Assembly (NCBI GenBank): GCA_964652155.1
Contig: CAZZBK010000017.1
Coordinates: forward strand, 1 to 57,335
Direction of reading: 5' to 3'
Origin: CAZZBK01 sp964652155
GTDB lineage: Bacteria; Planctomycetota; Planctomycetia; Pirellulales; PNKZ01
DNA length: 57,335 nt
Under the pieces are notes generated by a model that was not told where the DNA came from, searched no databases, and saw only the letters and a program-made list of their open reading frames with translations. This document shows positions 7,973-16,677 of the stretch, one piece after another. A program made the translations under genes and the position numbers. How positions within the stretch are numbered: position 1 is the stretch's first letter; every line of letters starts with the position of its first letter.

Positions 7973-10633
7973 ATGCTCGAACAACGTAACGTCAAGACCG
8001 ATCTGTTAGCGCTGCTGCTCATGGCGCTCACGCTGCTGCTGGCCTTTGCTCTGCTGAGCTACGACCCGGCCGACCCACCCAGCACCGTCGTCTACCCGCT
8101 CCACGCGCACGTGCATAACGCGGCGGGTCGACTCGGCGCGGGGCTCGCCTGGCTGCTGTTCGAGACGCTCGGCGTCGGCGCCTACTACGTACTCGTCTCG
8201 CTGGCCGTGCTCGACGCGCGGCTGCTCTCGCACCAGCCGATCCACGAGCCCAAGCTGCGCATCGGCGGGTGGCTCCTCTCGCTGCTGGGCTTTACGACCC
8301 TGGCGGCGATGGTCGTCCCGCACTGGTCGCCCGGGCCGGTCATTGGTGCCGGCGGCTACGTGGGAGCGGCCATGCGCGGTCTCTTGGAACTCAACGTGGC
8401 CTCGGCCGGGGCGCTGCTGCTCACCGTCTCGTTGATCGTCGGCGGGCTGTTGCTCTCGACCGACTATGTGCTGCTGTACTTGACGGCCTGGATCTTGCGC
8501 AAGCCGATCAGCAAAGTGCGTCAGTCCTGGCAGCGTCGACCCGACGGCTCGAAGATCGCCATGCATGATGGTGACGTGAACGTGCGCATCCGCCGCAAGG
8601 TCGCCGAGCCGGCGCTCTCCAAGCAGGACGACGCCGACGATGAGGACGATCCGGATGCCGACGAAGACGAGCCCCTGAGCACCGCCGCGGCCGACAAGAG
8701 CGCGCCGTCAGGCTCGCCGTCCGACTCAGCCGCCACGGCGAATGCCTCGACCGCCGTGGCCGCGCGCCCGCAGTCCGACGACACGATCCGGGTCAAGAAG
8801 CGCACCAAGAACGACGAGCGCAAACAGCTCATGATGGAGTTCGACGCCAAGGCCAAGCTGAGCGACGACTCGCCCGACTACGAGCTGCCGCCGATCGACT
8901 TGCTCATCGAGAGCGAGCCGATGCAGCTCGACGAGCAAGAGAAAGAAGTCCGCCGCAAGGCAAAAATCCTGGAAAAAACCTTTCTCAATTTCGGCTTCAA
9001 TGTGAAGGTCGTCGAAATCGAGACCGGGCCGGTCATTGCCCAATACGAGGTCGAACTCGAAGCCGGCTTGCGACTGTCGAAGATCACCGGCCTGGCCGAC
9101 GATCTGGCGATCGCCCTGCGCGTGCCGAGCGTGCGCATCGTCGCGCCCATACCGGGCAAAAACACCGTCGGCATCGAGGTGCCCAACAACGAGCGTCAAG
9201 TCGTGCGGCTCCGCGAGGTGATCGAGGAAGCGGGCCCCAAGACACAAAAAATGCGCATCCCGATCTTCTTGGGCAAGGACGTCGCCGGCAACCCGCTCAT
9301 CGCCGATCTGGCCACCCTGCCGCACTTGTTGATCGCTGGCCGCACGGGTACGGGCAAGAGCGTGTGCTTGAACACGCTCATCGCCTCGATCCTCATGACG
9401 CGCCGCCCGGACGAAGTGCGGATGCTGCTCATTGACCCCAAAATGGTCGAGTTGAGCGCGTACAAAACGCTGCCGCACCTGATGCATCCGGTCGTGACCG
9501 ACATGCGCAAGGCCGAGGCGATTCTGGCCTGGGCCGTCGAGAAGATGGAAGAGCGGTACGCGCTCTTGGCTCGGGCCGGGGTGCGTCACATTGCGGCTTA
9601 CAACCAGCTTGGCGAGGAAGAACTGATCAGCCGTTTGCAGCCCGAGAACGAAGACGAGCAGCAGGCGATCCCCACCCACCTGCCGTACATCGTGATCGTG
9701 GCCGACGAGATGGCCGACCTCATGATGACCTCGGCCAAAGAGGTCGAAACGCACATCATTCGGCTGGCCCAAAAGAGCCGCGCGGTCGGCATTCACCTCG
9801 TGCTCGCCACGCAGAAGCCGACCGTCGATGTCATCACCGGCTTGATCAAGAGCAACTTGCCGGCGCGCATCGCCTTCCAAGTCGCCAGCCGGACCGATAG
9901 CCGCGTCGTGCTCGACGAGATGGGGGCCGACAAGCTGCTCGGCAACGGCGACCTGCTGTTCCTCTGGCCCGGCACGAGCACGTTGCTCCGCGGCCAGGGG
10001 ACCTACGTCAGCGACGACGAGATCAACAAGATCGTCGACTTTGTCGGCACCAGCGAGCCCGACTTCGTCCAAGAGTTGGTGCAGCTCAAAGCCGCCGCGA
10101 CAGGCGAAGGGGACGCCGACCGCTTCAAGAGCCGCGATGAATTGTACGAGTCGGCCATCGATCTCGTCGTGCGTGAAGGGCGCGGCAGCGTCTCGCTCTT
10201 GCAGCGGGCATTGGGTATTGGCTACGGCCGCGCCGCGCGGCTGATCGACTTCATGGCCGAGGACGGTATCGTTGGCACCTACAACGGCTCGCAGGCGCGC
10301 GAGGTGATGATCACCGTCGAGCAGTGGGAGCAGATGAGCGGGCAGGCCAGCAGCGGTGAAGCGGCGTTGGATGTCGAATCGACGGCTGCGGCGCGGCAAA
10401 AGATTCGTCCGCATGAAGATCCACCCGCCGCCAAGCGACCGGTCCGACCCACCAAGCCGCAACACGTCGAGGACGACGAAGACGACGACCTCGATTCACA
10501 CGACGAGGACGACGAATTCGCGGACGCCTCGGACTACAGCGACGACGAAGACGAGGATGACGATCGCTACGCCGACTTCGACGACGAAGACGACGAAGAC
10601 GAGCGACCCGGCCACCGCGCCGAGAGCGCGTAG
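7973..10633 (+). CDS. ftsK: FtsK/SpoIIIE-type DNA translocase
   Basis: This 886-residue membrane-anchored ATPase would pump chromosomal DNA through the division septum. It has about four membrane segments in residues 10-180, an acidic/basic linker (about 190-290) and the FtsK alpha/beta motor. Walker A is AGRTGTGKS (residues 455-463) and Walker B is IVIVADEMADL (Asp578, Glu579). The gamma winged-helix domain (about 720-785, SRDELYESAIDLVVREG) would read KOPS-like polarity sequences. Unlike most homologues, the protein continues for about 100 residues past the gamma domain into an extremely acidic tail, with about 33 Asp/Glu in the last 55 residues. A TGAGG sits ahead of the ATG. Confidence 0.95.
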   Translation: MLEQRNVKTDLLALLLMALTLLLAFALLSYDPADPPSTVVYPLHAHVHNAAGRLGAGLAWLLFETLGVGAYYVLVSLAVLDARLLSHQPIHEPKLRIGGWLLSLLGFTTLAAMVVPHWSPGPVIGAGGYVGAAMRGLLELNVASAGALLLTVSLIVGGLLLSTDYVLLYLTAWILRKPISKVRQSWQRRPDGSKIAMHDGDVNVRIRRKVAEPALSKQDDADDEDDPDADEDEPLSTAAADKSAPSGSPSDSAATANASTAVAARPQSDDTIRVKKRTKNDERKQLMMEFDAKAKLSDDSPDYELPPIDLLIESEPMQLDEQEKEVRRKAKILEKTFLNFGFNVKVVEIETGPVIAQYEVELEAGLRLSKITGLADDLAIALRVPSVRIVAPIPGKNTVGIEVPNNERQVVRLREVIEEAGPKTQKMRIPIFLGKDVAGNPLIADLATLPHLLIAGRTGTGKSVCLNTLIASILMTRRPDEVRMLLIDPKMVELSAYKTLPHLMHPVVTDMRKAEAILAWAVEKMEERYALLARAGVRHIAAYNQLGEEELISRLQPENEDEQQAIPTHLPYIVIVADEMADLMMTSAKEVETHIIRLAQKSRAVGIHLVLATQKPTVDVITGLIKSNLPARIAFQVASRTDSRVVLDEMGADKLLGNGDLLFLWPGTSTLLRGQGTYVSDDEINKIVDFVGTSEPDFVQELVQLKAAATGEGDADRFKSRDELYESAIDLVVREGRGSVSLLQRALGIGYGRAARLIDFMAEDGIVGTYNGSQAREVMITVEQWEQMSGQASSGEAALDVESTAAARQKIRPHEDPPAAKRPVRPTKPQHVEDDEDDDLDSHDEDDEFADASDYSDDEDEDDDRYADFDDEDDEDERPGHRAESA

Positions 10634-10663
10634 CGCTAGACAACTAACCTGACAATAAATTCA

Positions 10664-10692
10664 TTGACGGCATATCGCGTTCCGCTTAGGCT
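10664..10692 (+). promoter_or_regulatory. promoter of the DUF433/DUF5615 pair
   Basis: TTGACG at 10664-10669 and TAGGCT at 10687-10692 are separated by 17 bp. The ATG starts only 6 bases after the -10 box, which would give a leaderless or near-leaderless transcript. The TAGG also looks like a weak ribosome-binding site, so the reading is not unique. Confidence 0.4.
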
Positions 10693-10698
10693 TCAAGT

Positions 10699-10926
10699 AT
10701 GAACTACATGGACCACATTACGATCGAGCCTGGCAAACGAAGTGGTCAGCCATGCATTCGTGGTCTGCGGATGACGGTCCAGGACGTGCTCGAATATCTG
10801 GCGGCAGGGATGAGCATTGACCAGATTATTGCCGATTTCCCGGACCTAACCGTCGACGATATCCGAGCCTGCTTGGCCTTTGCTGCTGACCGTGAACGGC
10901 GATTGCGCGTAATTCCGGCAGCATGA
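10699..10926 (+). CDS. DUF433 antitoxin-like protein
   Basis: This 75-residue protein has the compact DUF433 winged-helix pattern: IEPGKRSGQPCIRGLRMTV, then DVLEYLAAGMSIDQIIADFP, then DDIRACLAFAADRER. DUF433 proteins are small DNA-binding proteins commonly paired with PIN-like DUF5615 proteins, as antitoxin and toxin. Its stop overlaps the next ATG by 4 bases (ATGA), implying translational coupling. As in other toxin-antitoxin pairs, the antitoxin would neutralise the partner and repress the shared promoter. The pair sits between two housekeeping DNA-maintenance genes, ftsK and recG. Confidence 0.85.
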   Translation: MNYMDHITIEPGKRSGQPCIRGLRMTVQDVLEYLAAGMSIDQIIADFPDLTVDDIRACLAFAADRERRLRVIPAA

Positions 10927-11255
10927 AACTGATCTTCGATCAAAATCTGTCTTATCGACTCGTCGCACGATTAGCGGTCGAATTTCCTGACTCGACACAT
11001 GTCCGCGACATTGGCTTGAAAGCCCATCCGGATGCCGATATTTGGCATTACGCGGCCAAACATGCGTTGACGATTGTTTCCAAGGATGAAGACTTTCAGC
11101 AACGGGCCTTGCTATTCGGACCACCGCCCAAGGTGATTTGGATTCGAGTTGGAAATTGCGCAACCGAACAAATTGTCGCGCTGCTCAAAGCTCGCCTCAA
11201 CGAAATTTCCAATTTCGATACTGACCCAACGGCCGCGTTCTTGGCGCTGTCGTAA
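10923..11255 (+). CDS. DUF5615 PIN-like toxin
   Basis: This 110-residue protein matches the DUF5615 PIN-like family: LIFDQNLSYRLVARLA with the first acidic residue (Asp6), HVRDIGL, ADIWHYAAKHALTIVSKDEDF with the central acidic residues, and a C-terminal IWIRVGN strand. PIN-like proteins of this type are predicted metal-dependent RNases. It overlaps the DUF433 antitoxin by 4 bp and so would be made with it. The targets are unknown. Confidence 0.85.
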   Translation: MKLIFDQNLSYRLVARLAVEFPDSTHVRDIGLKAHPDADIWHYAAKHALTIVSKDEDFQQRALLFGPPPKVIWIRVGNCATEQIVALLKARLNEISNFDTDPTAAFLALS

Positions 11256-11321
11256 GTAACATCGCTATCGGTCACTCTCAACCGCTTCCAAGCTCTCGTT
11301 TGGGTCATAATAACCCCTCGG

Positions 11322-11349
11322 TTGCCGTCACCCGCGCCGGGCGTACAAT
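11322..11349 (+). promoter_or_regulatory. predicted recG promoter giving a leaderless mRNA
   Basis: TTGCCG (11322-11327) and TACAAT (11344-11349) are 16 bp apart. The chosen recG ATG at 11357 lies 7 bases after the -10 box, where transcription would normally begin. No ribosome-binding site is visible. A leaderless transcript explains both facts. Confidence 0.5.
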
Positions 11350-11356
11350 GCACGGC

Positions 11357-13486
11357 ATGAGCGCCTCCGCCGAGCCACACGATCCACAGCGCGATGCCTT
11401 GCAGCGGCTCGCTACGCCCGTGCAATTCCTGCACGGCGTCGGGCCACAACGTGCCGAACTGCTCGAACATCTGGGGCTGTTCACCGCCCGCGACGTGCTC
11501 TTTTACTTCCCCCGCGATTACCAGGATCTGGCCGACCTGGCCCAAATTGATCAACTCGTCGACAATAAACTGGTGCGGCTCCGGGGCCGGGTGGTCGAGG
11601 TCGATCAGCGTTATTCGATGAGCGGTCGATTTGTGCTCGGCGCGCTCGTCGAGGTGGGGCGCGGACACGTGCGGGCCGTCTGGTTCAACCAGCTCCACAT
11701 GCGCGACCGGCTTGTGTTCGGCCAGCAGGTGTTGCTCGTCGGCAAGGTCCGCTACAAGGGGAGCATGTGGCAGCTCTCGCATCCACACATTCAGTGGCTC
11801 GACGACGACGGCGTCGAGGACGACCCCAGCCCGCTACGCAGCGTGTACTCGGTCACCGAGGGGCTCACGAGCGGCTCGCTGCGCAAGGTCATCCGCCGCG
11901 CGGTGACCGATTACGTCGACGCGCTCGACGAGGTGTTTCCGGTCGAGTACCTCGCCGCGCACGAGTTGTGGCCGTTGCGGATTGCCCTGGAGCAGCTTCA
12001 CTTCCCCAAGGACCGCGAGCACCTGGCGCTCGCCCAGCGGCGGTTCATTTATCAGGAGCTGTTCATTTTGCAGTTGGCGCTGACCCTGCGGCGGCATCAG
12101 CAGCAACAGAGCGCCGAGGCGCCGCAGCTCGCGGTCTCGACCAAGATCGACGCCCGCATCCGGCGACTGTTTCCGTTCGAGTTCACCCCCGGGCAGAACC
12201 AAGCCATTGCCGAGATCGCCGAGGATTTGCAGCGAAAATTGCCCATGAATCGACTGTTACAAGGGGACGTCGGCTGCGGCAAAACGATCGTTGCCGTGTA
12301 CGCGATGCTCGTGGCGATTGCGCACGGGTATCAGGCGGTGCTCATGGCTCCGACCGAGATCTTGGCTCGCCAGCATGCCGCCACGCTCGGCGCGGTCTTG
12401 TCGCACAGTCAGGTCAAGTGGTCGTGCCTGACCGGCAGCACGAGCGAGAGCGAGCGCCGCGAAATGCTCGATGCCCTAGCCAAGGGAGCGTTGAGCGCCG
12501 TGATCGGCACGCAGGCGGTGCTCAGCGAGGCGGTGCAGTTCCACAAGCTGGCGCTCGTGGTGATCGACGAGCAGCATAAGTTCGGCGTGCGGCAGCGAGC
12601 CACACTGCGTCAGGCGGGCGCGATGCCCCATTATCTCGTGATGACCGCCACACCCATCCCACGCTCGCTGGCCCTCACCATGTACGGCGACCTGGACGTG
12701 ACCACGATCCGCGACACGCCACCGGGCCGACCGTTGGTCCACACCTATCTGGCGAGCGCCGAGCAACGCGACCGTTGGTGGGACTTTTTTGCACGCAAGC
12801 TGCGCGAGGGACGCCAGGGCTACGTCATTGCCCCGCTGGTCGACCCGGCTGCCGAGGAGCACCAAGACGAGGCCGACACACTGGCCAGCGCCGAGGCGCT
12901 CTACGAACGCTTGTGTAACGGCCCGCTCGAAGCGTTCCGCTTGGGCATGATCCACGGCCGCTTGAGCGGTGCCGAACAAGCCAGCGCGATGGAGTCGTTT
13001 CGCCGCGGCGAAACGCAAGTCCTCGTGGCGACAAGCATCATCGAAGTCGGCGTCGACGTGCCGAACGCCACCTTGATGACGATCGAGAGCGCGCAGCGAT
13101 TTGGCCTGTCGCAACTACATCAGATGCGCGGTCGCGTGAGCCGCGGCAGCTATCGCGGCTACTGTTCGTTGTTCGCCGAAGGGGCCAACGAGGCGGCGCT
13201 CGAACGATTGCAGGCGTTCGTCGGCACGAACGACGGCTTTAAGTTGGCCGAACTCGACCTGAAACTGCGAGGCTCGGGGGACATACTCGGGACGCGGCAG
13301 CATGGCCTGCCGCCGCTCCGTGTGGCCGACCTGCAACGCGATCTCGCGGTGCTCGAAGAGACCCGCCGCGACGCCCAAGCGATGGTCGAGGCCGATCCGG
13401 GATTGGCTCAGGAACGACACGCCAAGTTGCGCCGCATGGTCCTCACGCGCTACGGTCAGGTGCTCGAGTTAGGAGACGTCGGATGA
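11357..13486 (+). CDS. recG: ATP-dependent DNA helicase RecG
   Basis: This 709-residue superfamily 2 helicase remodels stalled replication forks and Holliday junctions. The N-terminal wedge/OB region (about 1-260) contains FLHGVGPQRAELL and LFYFPRDYQDL. The helicase core follows with Walker A GDVGCGKT (residues 303-310), the DEQH box (404-407), motif III MTATPIPR and the C-terminal VATSIIEVGVDVPNAT and HQMRGRVSRG motifs. The length matches the family. An in-frame start at 11300 exists, but the ATG at 11357 sits exactly where a promoter would start transcription and leaves a normal N-terminus. The next gene overlaps by 4 bp, so the two are translationally coupled. Confidence 0.96.
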   Translation: MSASAEPHDPQRDALQRLATPVQFLHGVGPQRAELLEHLGLFTARDVLFYFPRDYQDLADLAQIDQLVDNKLVRLRGRVVEVDQRYSMSGRFVLGALVEVGRGHVRAVWFNQLHMRDRLVFGQQVLLVGKVRYKGSMWQLSHPHIQWLDDDGVEDDPSPLRSVYSVTEGLTSGSLRKVIRRAVTDYVDALDEVFPVEYLAAHELWPLRIALEQLHFPKDREHLALAQRRFIYQELFILQLALTLRRHQQQQSAEAPQLAVSTKIDARIRRLFPFEFTPGQNQAIAEIAEDLQRKLPMNRLLQGDVGCGKTIVAVYAMLVAIAHGYQAVLMAPTEILARQHAATLGAVLSHSQVKWSCLTGSTSESERREMLDALAKGALSAVIGTQAVLSEAVQFHKLALVVIDEQHKFGVRQRATLRQAGAMPHYLVMTATPIPRSLALTMYGDLDVTTIRDTPPGRPLVHTYLASAEQRDRWWDFFARKLREGRQGYVIAPLVDPAAEEHQDEADTLASAEALYERLCNGPLEAFRLGMIHGRLSGAEQASAMESFRRGETQVLVATSIIEVGVDVPNATLMTIESAQRFGLSQLHQMRGRVSRGSYRGYCSLFAEGANEAALERLQAFVGTNDGFKLAELDLKLRGSGDILGTRQHGLPPLRVADLQRDLAVLEETRRDAQAMVEADPGLAQERHAKLRRMVLTRYGQVLELGDVG

Positions 13487-14547
13487 ATGAGCCCGCGCGG
13501 CTCGACCGCTATCAGGTCGATCAACCGTATGCTTGGAACTACGAGCACGCGCCGTCGCCCGTGCAGCTCGACGTGCCGCCGTGGCCCACCCCTTGCACGT
13601 TCTTGGGTCGGCCGGTGGGTTCGCCGCTGGGGGTCGCGGCCGGGCCGTTGCTCAACGGCCCTTGGGTGCTGTACTACGCCGCGCTCGGGTTCGATGTGCT
13701 GACCTATAAGACCGTGCGGAGCGTCGAGCGGGGCTGCTTTCCACTCCCCAACCTGTTGAGCGTCGAGTGTGAGCAAGTCGACGGCCGCGAGACGAGCCTC
13801 CGCGTGGCGCAATCGATGCGCGGCACCTGGGCCGTGTCGTTCGGCATGCCCTCGAAGGCACCCGATGTGTGGCGGGCTGATGTCGAGTGGACTCGTCGAC
13901 AACTGCGCAAAGACAAGCTGCTCAGTGTGTCGTTGGTCGCTACGCAACAATCGCACTGGACGATCGACGACCTCGCGGCCGATTATGCCCAGCTTGCGCG
14001 TTGGGCCCTCGATGCGGGTGCCGATTGCATCGAGACCAACTTCTCGTGTCCGAATGTCTCGACCGTCGATGGCGACCTGTACCGGCATCCCGGCGACGCG
14101 GGGCTCTGCGCCCAGCGCGTGCGAGAGGCGATCGGTGCGACACCGTACATCATCAAGGTCGGGCATCTGAAGAGCGACGCCGAGGCGGCCGCGCTCGTCG
14201 AGGTGGTCGCCCCCTGGTGCGACGCGCTGGCCACCACCAACAGCGTGGCGCTCCCGGTGCGCGACGCACACGATCAACGGTTGTTCGACGGCCAGCGACG
14301 CGGCATTTGCGGCGCGGGCATACGTGAGGCGTCGATCGCTCAAACGGCGCAACTGACGAAGCTGATCAGCGAGCGCGGGCTGAGCACGCAGGTGATTGGT
14401 GTCGGCGGCGCGTTCACGGCCGCTGATGTGCGACGGTACTTACACGTGGGCGCGTCGGCCGTACACCTCGCCACCGCCGCGATGGTCGACCCCAGCGTGG
14501 CTATTTCCATCCGCCGCGACATGGCCTCGGGCATGGGCGTCGATTAA
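13483..14547 (+). CDS. dihydroorotate dehydrogenase-like FMN protein
   Basis: This 354-residue TIM-barrel protein resembles dihydroorotate dehydrogenases. It shows the flavin-site GSPLGVAAGPLLNG stretch, TYKTVRS, NFSCPN with the catalytic-region Cys, YIIKVGHLKSD with a conserved Lys, ATTNSVALPV, IGVGGAFTAADV and GASAVHLATAAM. The active-site base cannot be assigned with confidence: the FSCPN Cys would point to class 1 chemistry, but overall similarity to PyrD looks moderate. It may be the pyrimidine enzyme or a paralogue acting on another substrate. Its ATG overlaps the recG stop, and the terpene cyclase gene starts 9 bp after it, suggesting a recG-pyrD-like-cyclase operon. Confidence 0.75.
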   Translation: MNEPARLDRYQVDQPYAWNYEHAPSPVQLDVPPWPTPCTFLGRPVGSPLGVAAGPLLNGPWVLYYAALGFDVLTYKTVRSVERGCFPLPNLLSVECEQVDGRETSLRVAQSMRGTWAVSFGMPSKAPDVWRADVEWTRRQLRKDKLLSVSLVATQQSHWTIDDLAADYAQLARWALDAGADCIETNFSCPNVSTVDGDLYRHPGDAGLCAQRVREAIGATPYIIKVGHLKSDAEAAALVEVVAPWCDALATTNSVALPVRDAHDQRLFDGQRRGICGAGIREASIAQTAQLTKLISERGLSTQVIGVGGAFTAADVRRYLHVGASAVHLATAAMVDPSVAISIRRDMASGMGVD

Positions 14548-14556
14548 GCTGGCTCG

Positions 14557-16557
14557 ATGGACATCGATGCTCAACGACTGCGCCGTGCTTATCAAACTGC
14601 CCGCGAGGCGCTGCTGGCCGAACGTACGCCCGACGGGCATTGGGTCGGCGAGCTCTCGTCGTCGGCGCTCTCAACCGCGACGGCCGTGAGTGCGTTGTCG
14701 CTGCTGCTTCCTGAGCACCACGGCGACATGCAGCGGCGGCTCGTCGAGTTGATCGAGGGGGGCCTGCGGTGGATGGCCGAGCGGCAGAACGACGATGGCG
14801 GCTGGGGAGACACGGATCTCAGCGTCTCGAATATCTCGACCACGATGCTGGTCCGGGCCGCCGCGGAACTCGCCCGCAAGCTGCCGAACCTGTCGTGCTC
14901 GTTGAGCAGCTCGCAACTAAAATCTGCCGAGCAGTACATCGAGTCGAAAGGGGGCATCAGCGGCTTGCGACAGCGTTACGGCAAGGACAAGACGTTCGCG
15001 GTCCCGATCCTCACAAACTACGCGCTCGCCGGGTTGGTGCCGTGGCGCGAGGTGAGCGCGCTGCCGTTCGAGGCGGCATGTCTGCCGCAGTCGTGGTATC
15101 GTTTCGCGCGGTTGCCGGTTGTGAGTTATGCGATCCCAGCGCTGGTGGCGATTGGGCAGGCCAAATTCTCTCACGACCCGCCGCGTAACCCGCTCGTGCG
15201 TTTCGTGCGCCGCTTAAGTGTCCGCCGCTCTTTGAGTGTCTTGCAGCAGATGCAACCCGCGAGCGGTGGGTATCTCGAAGCGACGCCCCTGACCAGTTTC
15301 GTGGTAATGAGCTTGGCGAGCATTGGTCTGGCTGAGCATCCGGTGAGCCGGCTGGGGATGAAGTTCTTGCTCGACGGTGTGCGGCGTGACGGTAGCTGGC
15401 CGATCGACACGAATTTAGCCACGTGGGTGACGACGCTGGCGATTAATGCACTCGCGCCGCGACCCTCTCTCCTGGCGGGAGAGGGTGGTGAGGGGAGCTT
15501 GGTTCGCGATGGTGTTCACACGAGCTCGATTGATCGGTGCGTCACGCCCGGCCCTCATCCGGCCTGCGGCCACCTTCTCCCAGAGGGAGAAGGGTGTGTG
15601 GATGACGCCTTCACGCCGCAACTGCTCAACTGGCTGCTCGGGTGTCAAATGCGCGCGCGTCATCCTTTCACCGGCGCTGCGCCGGGCGGCTGGGGCTGGA
15701 GTGACCTGAGTGGCTCGGTGCCCGATGCGGACGATACGCCCGGGGCATTATTGGCACTCTACGAGGCATACAGCAGAAATAAAGAATTGAGCGATGACCC
15801 GCGTGAGACGTTCTACTACTCAGAAGCATTTGGCGAAGCGCCTGCAATTGGCATGAACTGGTTGGCGAAATTGCAAAATCGAGATGGTGGCTGGCCCACG
15901 TTCTGTCGCGGTTGGGGACAATTGCCCTTCGATCGAAGTGGTAGTGATTTAACGGCGCATGCCATCCGAGCGTTGACCACGGCTGGTTTGGGCATTTTGA
16001 AGAACGAACCGACGTTTGCCCGTTTTATCAATCGAGGGTTCAAGTATCTCACCCGCCAACAACGTCCTGATGGCTCATGGTTGCCGCTGTGGTTTGGTAA
16101 TCAGCACCGGAGTGATGACGAGAATCCGCTCTATGGCACGGCGAAGGTGTTAATGGCCTACCGCGACTTGCGGTTGATGGAGACAGAGGCGGCCCAGCGG
16201 GGGGTCGCGTACTTGCTCCAGGAGCAAAATGCCGATGGAGGTTGGGGGGGCGGCCCGGTGTTGGAGCGTGGCGCGGTCGTGGGGCCGCACCGGTCGAGTG
16301 TCGAAGAAACGGCGGTGGTGGTCGAGGCGTTGCTGGCTGCGGCGCCGAGTGAATCGTTGCAAGTTAGCATCAGCAAGGGACTTAACTGGCTCATCGAGGC
16401 GGTCGAGAGCGGTTGCTATCGTCAGCCGTCGCCGATCGGTTTTTACTTCGCTAAACTGTGGTATTATGAGAAGTTATATCCGATAATCTTCACAGTCTCG
16501 GCGCTCCGTCATGCTGTGGACCGATTGACGGACCCGTCGGGTTCGAGACCCGAGTGA
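14557..16557 (+). CDS. class II terpene cyclase (squalene-hopene cyclase family)
   Basis: This 666-residue alpha-alpha barrel cyclase carries the class II acid motif DADD (Asp390, Asp392, Asp393), which protonates a double bond or epoxide, and several QW-type repeats (QNDDGGWG, RRDGSWP, QNRDGGWP, RPDGSWL, QNADGGWGG). The family cyclises squalene to hopene or related polyprenes at the membrane. Residues about 303-346 are encoded by a palindromic repeat (15463-15594, exactly 44 codons). Without them the length is about 620, close to ordinary squalene-hopene cyclases. No squalene synthase lies here, but the next gene is an isoprenyl-diphosphate synthase, so the substrate may not be squalene. The start has no clear ribosome-binding site and follows the previous stop by 9 bp. 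Confidence 0.85.
   Translation: MDIDAQRLRRAYQTAREALLAERTPDGHWVGELSSSALSTATAVSALSLLLPEHHGDMQRRLVELIEGGLRWMAERQNDDGGWGDTDLSVSNISTTMLVRAAAELARKLPNLSCSLSSSQLKSAEQYIESKGGISGLRQRYGKDKTFAVPILTNYALAGLVPWREVSALPFEAACLPQSWYRFARLPVVSYAIPALVAIGQAKFSHDPPRNPLVRFVRRLSVRRSLSVLQQMQPASGGYLEATPLTSFVVMSLASIGLAEHPVSRLGMKFLLDGVRRDGSWPIDTNLATWVTTLAINALAPRPSLLAGEGGEGSLVRDGVHTSSIDRCVTPGPHPACGHLLPEGEGCVDDAFTPQLLNWLLGCQMRARHPFTGAAPGGWGWSDLSGSVPDADDTPGALLALYEAYSRNKELSDDPRETFYYSEAFGEAPAIGMNWLAKLQNRDGGWPTFCRGWGQLPFDRSGSDLTAHAIRALTTAGLGILKNEPTFARFINRGFKYLTRQQRPDGSWLPLWFGNQHRSDDENPLYGTAKVLMAYRDLRLMETEAAQRGVAYLLQEQNADGGWGGGPVLERGAVVGPHRSSVEETAVVVEALLAAAPSESLQVSISKGLNWLIEAVESGCYRQPSPIGFYFAKLWYYEKLYPIIFTVSALRHAVDRLTDPSGSRPE
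15463..15594 (+). repeat. palindromic repeat inserted in frame within the cyclase gene
   Basis: The segment begins CCCTCTCTCCTGGCGGGAG and ends with a perfect hairpin, CCTTCTCCC-AGA-GGGAGAAGG (15573-15593). A 43-bp part (15552-15594) is nearly the reverse complement of the intergenic copy at 47739-47782. The insert is 132 bp with no stop in the cyclase frame, so it adds 44 residues (starting RPSLLAGEGGEG, later GPHPACGHLLPEGEG) that do not resemble cyclase sequence. Confidence 0.75.
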
Positions 16558-16677
16558 GTTGCGATCACGCATCCCGCCCCACCACTGGTTCCGAGATTCA
16601 CGATTCGTTAAGCACAACGTCGACGGCTCGATCAGGTTGCGGCGAACCGCTTCGTCCCGGTGGGGCGTTGTGTTGGC

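Noticed and set aside
8726..10465. 579-residue frame antisense to ftsK
   Set aside because: It mirrors the ftsK coding sequence, has a biased residue content typical of reverse-strand shadows and no domain evidence.
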